Part shown: positions 11,001 to 23,000 of the stretch, in pieces
Numbering within the stretch: the first letter of the stretch is position 1
How the letters are laid out: every line of letters starts with the position of its first letter
Origin: Caprella mutica
Lineage: Eukaryota > Arthropoda > Malacostraca > Amphipoda > Caprellidae
Direction of reading: 5' to 3'
Length of the DNA stretch: 64,000 bases
NCBI GenBank assembly: GCA_947561585.1
Contig: CANNZV010000259.1
Span: 124,001 to 188,000 of the forward strand
Notes under the pieces: model-generated
What the model saw: the letters and a program-made list of their open reading frames with translations, nothing else
Told to the model about the DNA's origin: nothing
Databases searched by the model: none
Program-made: the position numbers and the translations under genes

Positions 11001-14000
11001 CAGGCAGTGAAGAGAGAAAGAGAAGAAAACATTCAATTAGATGAAGAGAGTCAATCAACAGCTCTAGATCATCAAATAATCAAATTCACTGATCTATCTA
11101 ATTTATTATATTAAAGTAACTTCTTTGAATTGCTTCCACTAAATTTAAAATAAAAGAACTTAGGAGAAATTAAGAAAAACCCTGATGAAAGATATATTTT
11201 ATTTATTGACTCGGTATATAATATGTACAGAAGATTAATAACTAAGTGATAATGTAAAATTAAAACAAAGCTGGAGAAAGATGCAGATAAAACACAGAAA
11301 ACTAATAACCGTACAACAGATTTAGATAAAAGACAACCACTTCAATAAAATCAAATAAAAGACATAGCTATTCACACATTTTGTCGATTTACGACCTGCA
11401 AGGAAAATGAGCTTTGAATTTGAAAACATATTCACGTTGAAGGTATTTATTTTCAATGAGATTATCTATAATGAGAAACCAGGCTTCAGTCTCTTTTTAG
11501 TCTAATGCAGAGTTAATAGAAGGTGATAAATAACTAGCCAGCAGCAGAGGATGGAAGGTGACTAGCAATTCTGCTTTGAGATGAAACACATTTCCGAGTA
11601 CATAACTAAAAGATAATGAACAAACCATCACACTTTTCCTTATATAACAAGAGAAAATGCAGAAAAAAGGGGAATGTGATAATATTTACAACTTTAGATC
11701 ACTTCGAATAGATGCAGCTACAGTCAGGACTACAGAAGATTTTAGATAGCTTGTGGTGGGAAATAACTAATGCAAAGCTAGATATTGTTTGTAGCTTTTT
11801 GTATCAACAACATATTTGTATCTTCCTGTATCAGAGAGATATTTGTATCTTCCTGTATCAGAGAGATATTCATATCTTGCTGTATTAATTAGTTTCCCTT
11901 GCTGATAGTAACTGTAAGTGCTGGTGCTAAATCCATTCAAAAATTGTAGTAGTGCACTGATTGTAAGATCATCGTATGAGTGAAGTGAGAGAGAGAAAAG
12001 GCAACTCCAGATAAATTGAAATTGTGTATGTGCAGTAAAATAAAGTTTCAAAAGAGGTGGTCACCTCTTCAGAGACTTCTTCTTTACCGACACTCGCCTA
12101 CCTATGTTGTTAGAGTCACTTGGGGTCTGGAGACTGGATAGGGACCCCATGATGTTCAGCAGCTCTGCTTCACCTAAAGAACAAAAATAGTAGACTCAAA
12201 AAGAGATAGCTATTATTGCAGGGACACAAAGGGAAAATCAACGAAAAGAAGAACGTATTTTGTCATATAGCTTCATATATTCTAGGCACTTTTATTTACA
12301 GATATTTCACTATTATATTACCTAGATAGATTAATTAACATACATTTAGCTATTAAACGTTTAAAATACCGAACAGTAGTTAGCTATTGAATGAAAATTA
12401 TCTAAGAACTAAGTAAATTGCAGCTAGGTGTAGGTAATTGTCTGAAATAACAGTTCTTTATAATCTAGTTTTAGATCATTGAATGATATGCTACAGAGCA
12501 GTCCCTTACCTCTGATGTTACAGTCCATCAAGCGCTCTATTTCACCCCACCGATCCTGCCTCTCCTTGTCATCCTTCAGAACCTCCAGGAGGTCACCCCT
12601 GGGGGGAGAAAAAATAATTAGGTATCACAACAAAAAGGGAAAAGAGAGAGTTAGTTATTTAGTAATAGAGTGAAGAGTCAAAATGTTTAGTGAATTTAGG
12701 TGGGGTAGAAAAATCAATCATAACTGATTTAAACGTAATCAAAAATATAAATAGCTACTTAGAAACAAGGAAGTAGCACAAGAACAAAGTCACCAGTAAC
12801 ATGAAGAGGTGACACTAACTAAAGAATAAAGTCACCAGTAACATGAAGAGGTGACACTAACTAAAGAATAAAGTCACCAGTAACATGAAGAGGTGACACT
12901 AACTAAAGAATAAAGTCACCATTAACATGAAGAGGTGACACTAGCTAAAGAATAAAGTCACCAGTAACATGAAGAGGTGACACTAACTAAAGAATAAAGT
13001 CACCAGTAACATGAAGAGGTGACACTAACTAAAGAACAAAGTCACCAGTAACATGAAGAGGTGACACTAACTAAAGAATAAAGTCACCAGTAACATGAAG
13101 AGGTGACACTAACTAAAGAATAAAGTAGCAACTCTCTTTACCAACATATAGCTATATTACCGATGTAGCTATGATAATATCCACTTGACTCTTACCAATG
13201 CTACACCTTTTAGTAGTTCTGACTCACTTGGCCAAGCAGATGTTTTTCTCCACATTATCTACTTTGCCATGCATCAAAGTGAATAAACTCAGTGGATTCT
13301 TGCCTTGAGAACGCAGCTTCTGGTACTGGGGAAAAAGGTAAAGAAAAACAGTTAGTTATATGGCAAAGAAATGATTTCTAACAACACTGTTGACTTTATT
13401 TCTATTTTGTTCTACCAACACTAACATGGATTTTCTCTCTAAATGGCACATCTTATGCTAACTATTTAGGAATTAGCTACTCCAATGAATTGACTCACAT
13501 ATTCATTTGCATCATCAAATCGAGTCTTGAAGAGTTTGTATTTATTCTCCAGAGTGAGTCTCTCTTTCTCGTAAGTCTTCCGTAGCCAGAACTTGAGACT
13601 CTCCCTGTCGATGTTACTCTCAAAGGTGGCACTGGGTGGAGTCACGGAGCCGTTATTGGAGTCATAGTCATACTCTGACTCCTGAGAGGGGACACCTGTG
13701 ATAAAAAAGATAAAATACTTAATTTACATTATTTTTTATCTAATATAGCTAGCTACAATTAGAGTTAGTTACAAATTATCAGTCAGTTTCACATATTCGG
13801 TCATAGCTATAAGAACTATAATAAAATAATTAATATCTACTTAATATTAGTATCCATGATACCAGAAGGTATCATGGATAGCTACTAATTAAATAATTTT
13901 TATTAGCTATATTGTTTTTTTTCACATGAGATGCGACCGAAGATGTGAAAGTGACAAATAATTCGTAACTCACCCTAGTCATTACTTATCACATTGGTGT

Positions 14001-17000
14001 AGTTAGTTACCCGTGTCCTCAGTGTTGTTGCTGCTGACATCAGATGCGTCAGCCCCCACCCCACTGTCAGGAGTAGACACGGCCTGACTGTCATTGGCCT
14101 TGTCTTTGATGGCAGTGAGTTGCAGACGATACTTAGCCTCCTCACTTCTCAGCTCCTCTATTTGCTGCAAAATAAATAACTTTCCAATTGAAGTTCTATA
14201 ACAAAGCTAGCTATGATTTTCTGCTGGAGAGACTTTCAAGAACAAGAATGTACTAGCTAACTATCACTAGATAAATCTTTCCGCTATTGTTGTTATTTAA
14301 CTAATTTAATTTTAGTAGGGGTTTAACGTCTGTTTAGGACCCAAAGGCGATATAAAAGGAAACTAAGTACAATGGACTGGAAGAAGCAGTCAGAAAGGAA
14401 AGTGGCTCCATGAGAAAAGGGCACCTGCAAACTAGGTGATTATGCCATGGATGCAGAAAAGCTACTCCGTGCATGCAGTCACTTATCAAGAAATGTTACA
14501 AAAAGGGACACAAGCACCAGTGATTGCAGTCACAGATAGAAGAGGAAAATGAAGAGGTGATAGTAAATGAAGCCTACTAGTCTATCTAACACTAAATCTA
14601 AGACCTCGTAGTTGAAGAGCATAACCCTAGCACTATCTTCTGAAACTACAAGTAGCGTTAACAAATGATAAACATGTACAAAAGAAGAAGACAACAAATA
14701 ATCTAAAGAGTTCTCTTCTATTTACCAGAAACAGCTTCAGAATAGAGCCTCTGAGGGCTATTAATTTCAATAATTAACTGCAATGTTTCATTAATGATAA
14801 TAGCTAAAGGCAATAGTTTATTTATAGCTATTACTAATTAAAAGAAATAATTCACTATTATTTATAATTGCATTTGCAGTTGTTACGTTACACATAATAG
14901 CTATGTATAGCAAGCATTATCTTTGGTCATGACTAGGAATGTCTCACCAGAAAGAGGTTAGAGTGGTAGTCTGCCATCTGTCTGTGTCTGTGGTAAATGT
15001 AAGCAATGCCCATAATGATGACAGTGGCCAGGGACACGATGAGAATATCCTTGGTGTGACTGCCTGGGGAAACGAGAAATATTAATTAGTACAAGATGCT
15101 TGGTATGCTAGTTATCAGTTTATGCTTGGTATATTGGTACAAGATGATGCTTGGTATAATGGTACAAGATGATGCTTGCCATAATGGTAAAAGATGATGC
15201 TTGCCATAATGGTACAAGATGATGCTTGCCATAATGGTACAAGATGATGCTTGGTATAATGGTACAAAATGATGCTTGCCATAATGGTACAAGATGATGC
15301 TTGCCATAATGGTACAAGATGATGCTTGCCATAATGGTACAAGATGATGCTTGGTATAATGGTACAAAATGATGCTTGCCATAATGGTACAAGATGATGC
15401 TTGGTATAATGGTACAAGATGATGCTTGCTATAGCTAATGGTTATCAGTTTATGTAACTATTAAAGAAACAATTGTATAAAAGTAAGTACAAAGTATCAA
15501 CCCCCATAACAGCTACATAATTTTTTGACTAGGTAATATAATTTATTTGAAGTCTCACCTTTGGGAGGGCCAAAGAGCACCGCGTCCATTGCCTTCACAG
15601 TGACTTTGGTGCGGTGAGACAGGCCTTTGATGCCAAGTACATTCACCAGAAAGTTAGACTTGTTCACAGTGAGTCTGAAGAGAAAAAAAAGTTAGAAATT
15701 AGAACAAGTATTAATGCCTAATAATATCAAATGTTCTTGATGATAAATAAGATACAGATATGGTTAAAAAATGAAGTATATTCCATAATTTCATCAGGTG
15801 ATTTCATTAGCTACCCCGTAAACAAATCCATGTGTATCTACAATGTAGCAATCACTCATAAAAAACATGTGTATACCTACATACCAAGTATACTTTTTGG
15901 AAATGGACACCATATGTCGTGTTGCATGTAGATAGATATGATAAACACATGTGGTTTCATATAAATCTGGTAAATTATGTGTAGGTGACATAATTTATTA
16001 GTATGGCAGCTATTTGACACGTTGCTATGAATAGCTATGTTAAATTACAGAGCTTTGGTAAATACCTGTTATAAATAGGATAATTGACATGTGGATATGA
16101 TGTGGTACCTTTAACTATTAAATCTCATTTTGATATGTTTTTTTATGATTTGGTTTTAAAATGGAATAACCACACGTTAATTATGTATTGTTATGGTGGC
16201 TAGATACACCTCAAATAAAGAACTCTCCTTCAGTTGCAATATTTAAACGGTCATTGAAGAGTTATCTGATTGACCAATATGTTGAAACATCATAGCCTCG
16301 AAAATATGTATTTAGATATGTTTTTGCGATTACTGGAAGGTATTTTTTTTTTAGTTTCTCATATAGGCGAACATATTAATTATAAAACTGTGTGTACATA
16401 TTAACACTCATCCTTGTGTTCCATCTATCCTTTATCCATTTAATATTTATTTATCCTAGCCTTGTTTTCTCATATTCATTTACCGTTTATCCATTTAACA
16501 TGCATCTATAATAGCCTTATTTTTTAATTTTCATTTACTCTTTATCCATTTAACATTTAATTATCCTAGCTTTATTTTTCATATTACCAATAGTATCCAA
16601 ACTTGCCCGAAAAGGTCCTGCAATATGCAGGAATTTACAAAAAGGCTTGAATAAGTATACATGTAATACCTACTTTTAATTCTTTTAATGTGTATTATGT
16701 TTCTTTTACTCCTCAATAAATTTGTTTCATTGTTTCATTTATTCAAAATAGATTACACATAATAATATCTACTGTATTGCCACACTAAAACCATATGATA
16801 CCATGTGTATGCAATTGTTTGCATATCACAATAAAATGCAAGACGACACTAACCTTTAAATGATTTCTTTTCTCCAAAGATTATTACTTTATTAGTGGTT
16901 AGTTATATATACAAAATACTTTTTTATGAATTAATAAAGAATAAAACAATTGGAAGTAATATTTTGATAATATTATAAAAATAAGCTGCTAGCTAAATAA

Positions 17001-20000
17001 TTTTGATATTTCCGTCAATTTTGGAGTTTTAACAAACTACAGATAAAAATACAAGTGAACACTCTTAATTACAAGCTTATAACAGACAATTTTTAACTTA
17101 ATTTACCTGGGCAAACAGGATCCATTGATGTTGTTGTCGATTATAGCTACTGCATATTGAGATAGACCCACTGTCTCCTTCATCCAAGTAGCTGTTTCTT
17201 CAACAGTCCAGTTGTGGACCTGAAATATCATGTTTAAATTAGCTAATTAACAGCTGTGCATTTTAGGCATTAGATATGAATCATATGACATTATAATTTG
17301 TCAGACAATAACCTATCTAAAAAACAATACTTTTAATAGTTTTATTTAGTACGAGTCTAACCTCTACTTTGGAACCAAAGACTAAATCGCTGACATCAAA
17401 AAGGAATTAAATACAAGAGACTGGAAGAAGCAGTCAGAAAAATTTCCGGTCTATAAAAAGTCACCAACTACCATCAGTGACAATGCTCTGGGGTGCAATA
17501 GGTGAAGAGCACAACCCTAGCACTATCGTCTAAAATCACAAGTAGCGGTAAAATAGACACAGCAATACAACTCATTATCCAAATTACAACAGTTCATAGC
17601 TGTTGTAATGATGCTCCTTTTTTCCATTCACTTCAGAAAGTTTCAGGATAGAGCCTCTGGAGGCTGCAAATTCATATTTAAAAAAACAAATGGAAGGGGA
17701 AAGCTAAATGGGTTCTCTATGAGAATGAGTCGGTTAATATTTTACTCACAGCACTTCTCTTCCACATTCTCCACAAGTCAGCAACAGAAATAAATCTGTC
17801 ACTGTTGTTATGGAGGTTCTTCTGTCTTGAGTTATAGCCATCAGTAATGGTGAGCTCACCCTTCAGAAACTGAAAAGAAATTCAACTGTTAATATTTATA
17901 CAAGACTGTAAACTTAACAAGATGAATAACCTAACCCTCTTATTTTTTAGGTTAGCTATATCTAGTAAATAGTTAAATATCTCATCAATTTACAGACAAA
18001 ATTAGAGGTAGATAGCTAGTACATATTTTCATAACATAGCTAGCTAGATAGATACACATGATTTGATTAACCTATTAGGTAGTAAACACATTCAATTTGA
18101 AACACCATTTTTTTCTTAATAACTTTGAAGAAAATTTCAAACTCAAATGAGAATCTAGTATTTAGTTTTAAACAGAAAAAATGTAAATTAGCTAGTTAAC
18201 ATAAGAAGTTTTTAAATTTCTATATTGAAGCTCCCATGTTAGGTATTAGGAATGCAACAATGCGAACTTATAGTAGGTAGCTAATAGAGTTTGGGTTAAT
18301 TTTACAAAAATAGCTAGCTACTCCTACCATTGCATAAAAAAAACTTAATGCGAGTCATACTGTCATTGGATCAATGTCTGAAACATGAAATATAATTAAT
18401 ATATCTATCAATTATTCAAAAAAATTAAAATTTTGTTTATAATATGTGGGCTGTATGACTTGTTTATTTTATTCTTTTCATCAATTAATATTTTTATCAT
18501 AATTAATTAATAATATATAACAACCTGTGTATTTAAATATGCCTTATTAAATGGCTAGATGATTAGCTAAATGATAATTTATAAGCTTCAGCCATTTTTG
18601 TTTTGAAGGAAATAATTAGTATTAGTGAATAATTAGTCTTCAACAAAGCAACTGTGTCATATAGCTAGTTAAGTATTTAACTATTTTAAAAAAATTTCAT
18701 AGTGCTGTTTAATATGTATCTAGTTAGGTTCTAGGTAAATTGCTCGAAAACAATTGCTCGAAAGACAATTGCTCGAAAACAATTGCTCGAAAAACAATTG
18801 CTCGAATGAACAATTGCTCGAAAGAACAATTGCTCGAATGAACAATTGCTCGAAAGAACAATTGCTCGAAAGAACAATTGCTCGAAAGAACAATTGCTCA
18901 AAAGACAATTGCTCGAAAAACAATTGCTCAAACGAACAATTGCTCGAATGAACAATTGCTCGAATTATCAAATTGCTCGGATGAACAAAATTGCTCGAAT
19001 TATAAAATTACACAATTTTCGATTTTTATAAAAGTCAGTTATTCAAGAAGTGGAGCTGCACCTAACAATCCTTGTTTCTTTTTAGTAACTGATCATTAAT
19101 CATTCTATAAATTATATTATTTATTACTCAATCTGCATAATCTTTTTTTAGACCGTTTGTGTCATCTCGTATGTAACATGTGAATTGGAATCATGTGGTG
19201 AATCAGTCTTATTCATGTTTTTTTTATCATAAAACCGGAATTTTTTTTGTAGATTTATTAAGACTCTGCCATAACTTTGAGTTATTTCAACTATTGAGGT
19301 ACCACATACAGATAGGCTAGTAATAAATAAATTTTCAGGTTTTATGAAAAACATGAATAGTACTGATTCACCACATGATTCCAATTCACATGTTACATAC
19401 GAGATGACACAAATGGTCTAAAAAAAGATTATGCAGATTGAGTAATAATTAAAATAATTTATAGAATGATTAATGATCAATTACTAAAAAGAAACAATGA
19501 TTGTTAGGTGCAGCTCCACTTCATGAATAACTGACTTTTATAAAATCAAAAACTGTGCAATTTTATAATTCGAGCAATTTTGTTCATTCGAGCAATTTGA
19601 TAATTCGAGCAATTGTTCATTCGAGCAATTGTTCGTTCGAGCAATTGTCTTTCGAGCAATTGTTCTTTCGAGCAATTGTTCTTTCGAGCAATTGTTCATT
19701 CGAGCAATTGTTTTTCGAGCAATTGTTTTCGAGCAATTGTCTTTCGAGCAATTGTCTTTCGAGCAATTGTTTTCGAGCAATTTACCGGCTACCATCTAGT
19801 TAGTAGGTTAAATTACAAATTATCGGTCAGTTTCACATCTTCGGTCATATAAGAAAAAATGAAATAAAAATGAAATAACAATATAGTTTTTCTTATATGA
19901 CCAAAGATGTGAAACTGACCGATAATTCGTTATTTACCCTCCTATATCAAGATGCTTTGACTTACGTCCACAGACTCATTCATGTCAATTTCACCACTCA

Positions 20001-23000
20001 TGTCATCATCCAAGAGTTTGTGGAGGGACTTAATGGCTTCATAGTTGCTCAATTCTTCTCCTAGAAGACACAGACCATCATCAAGTTCAACACAACCTGA
20101 AAGAAATATGGAGAGTTAGATAGGTATATGATTATATTATAAAATAACTTTACAATAATTTGACAAGAACATCTATAAATTAATCACTATTATTTAATGT
20201 TTACAACTTTACCAGACTGCAGGAACTGGTAAATTGTTCTCCAAGAAATTCTCTATTTTGGTCAGACTGTATTTCATGGTAAATTCCACCGACTTGTCAG
20301 TGGAATTTTTCTGCATTGAAAATAATATTCTGGCAAAGTTGTAGGATTTTAAGCTATTTATTCTTATGTTACCATTAATTTTTGGTGGAAAAATGGGTAT
20401 AATGTTGGTGGATCAGCCAAATTACTGGAAATTTATGATGGATTTTTTCAGCTTTTTCAAAAAGTCAGTGGAATTTTGTGCACCAAATACAGACTGGTAT
20501 TTTGACATGTATTCTCAGTAAAAATACATGTAAATATAGGAGAAAATTAAGGATTGTTCACACAGAAAAATGAAAATGTTAAAAATGTCCCATATTCTCA
20601 GCATTCTGCAGACTGACTTGAACTTTACTGTCTTTACATAATTTTAATGTTAACAAAATAAGAGTAAGAGAACTCTAAGAATAAATTAGAAATTACCACC
20701 AGTTTCTCTTCTGCAGCTTGAGACTCTGGGACCAGTCTGCAAAAGATGCATGAAGTTGTGAAGTTTATCTGGCGACTAATGAGGCCTTGAAATTACTCAA
20801 ATTAGTCTCCTGAATTATCTGGCGACAATTTCCTAATTAATTCCTATGTTTACATGTAATTATTGGAGAGTATTTTGAGACTTTTGGTCATTTTGGAGAG
20901 AAATTGCCAATTGCCAGAAGAATTAAATATCCGGAGACTGATTGTGCATGCTTTGCAGACTGACTCTGGGAGTGAGATTTGTCATCTAAATTGAGAGATA
21001 TTTCATATTACCTAGGGTCAAGGTCAACTTGTCAAGCCAGTCTATTTGGTGCACAAAATTCCACTGACTTTTTGAAAAAGCTGAAAAAATCCACCATAAA
21101 TTTCCAGTAATTTGGCTGATCCACCATCATTTTAGCCATTTTTCCACCAAAAATTAATGGTAACATAAGAGTAAATAGCTAAAAATCAACCGACTTTGCC
21201 AGAATATTTTTCTCCACTGAAAATAATATTCTGGCAAAGTCGGTGGATTTGTGGCACACTAACTAACTGCGGTCTCTGGTCCTCTGACAACAAAAACATA
21301 ATAGCTTCAAAATAATCTTTAAAAACTTAAATTAATAAATTATAGCATGCACTGTGCTTCTTCTGGTAAGTAAGCAACATTTTAATGTAATTTCGGTTCA
21401 GATTGTTTCGGACTCTTGAGAGGGCCGCAATTAGCTAAAAATTAAACTTTAAAGGGACGCAATTTACCTGCGTGACCCTAAGTATTAATTTGTATCCAAG
21501 CCAAGTAATAAAGCATGTCCAAACTGGCCATTTTAATGGCGAGTTTGTGACTGTTATTTTGAGCCCTTCAATTGCAAATGGCGAGTTTTATCCATTTTTC
21601 TCCTATGCTACCCAAGTAAATTAGAATGTCTCATAAACTCACCATTTGTCTCTCCAGCTCTCTCCAAAATTCAACAAATTCTCTCCAAAATGATCAAATT
21701 ATCATTAATTCTCTCCAAAATAACATTGTCAATCGCCATTTGCAATTGAAGGGCTCAAAATAACAGTCACAAACTCGGCATTAAAATGGCGAGTTTGGAC
21801 ATGCTTTATTACTTGGTATGCTACAATGTTATTTTAGAGAAGAATTAATGATAATTTGATCATTTTGGAGAGAATTTGTTGAATTTTGGAGAGAGCTGGA
21901 GAGACTAATCGTGAGTTTATGAGACATAGCTACTAATTTACTTGGTATCCAAGGGGGTTAAAGACTCAGGACCAAGATAGTTTTATCATAGTTGATCTCA
22001 TCATTCTCATGCTAATACCATCAGCAATGCAATTTGCAGTAATAGCCAATATTTTTAATAATTTGTACTGAATTACTCTCAGAAATCACCAGTTTTTCAG
22101 AATATAAATTATTAATTGAAGATCTCCCAGTCTGACTGCGGCTGCGAGGCAGAGTAAAGTAATAAGTAGGTAATACCTTATACCGTAATAGAGAGTACTA
22201 CTCAGAGTAGAGACAGAGATGGGCGAAAAGTACATCGAAAGTACTTAAGTACTAAGTACAAGTACTCGTAAATCAATGTACTTGAAGTAGTTGCCCAAGT
22301 ACTCAAATAAAAAAGTACTTTCAAAGTACAAGTACCAAGTACTTTTTAAAGTACTTAGAAGTACCAAGTACATTTACTATACAATTAAAAAACTAATAAT
22401 TTATACTGTTAACTCTGATAGTACATCTCTTCAGTGACTTTTTTACTGATAGTACATCATCATAATGACTCTTTTCTCTGATAGTGCATTATCACAGTGA
22501 CTCTTTTCTCTGATAGTGCATCATCGCAATGACTCTCTTCTCTGATAGTACATCATCAAAGCGACTCTTTTCTCTGATAGTACATCATCACAGTGACTCT
22601 TTTCTCTGATAGTACATCATCACAGTGACTCTTTTCTCTGATAGTACATCATTATAATGACTTTTCTCTGATAGTACATCATCATAATGACTCTTTTCTC
22701 TGACAGTACATCACAGTGACTCTTTTCTCTGATAATTCATCACCACAGTGACTTTTCTCTGATAGTACATCATCACAGTGACTCTTTTCTCTGATAGTAT
22801 ATCATCACAGTGACTCGTTTCTCTGATAGTACATCATCACAGTGACTTAACTGACTTTTTCTCTGATAGTACATCTTCACAGTGACTCTTTTCTCTGATA
22901 GTATATCATCACAGTGACTCTATTCTCTGATAGTATATCATCACAGTGACTCTTTTCTCTGATAGTATATCATCATAGTGACTCTTTTCTCTGATAGTAA

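Noticed and set aside
15086..15417. Three overlapping - strand frames of 90-100 residues
   Set aside because: They lie wholly in the 25-bp minisatellite inside a STIM intron.
18720..19852. Several frames on both strands in the foldback arms
   Set aside because: Tandem CAATTGCTCGAA units open all frames; the mirrored arms give the same peptides twice.
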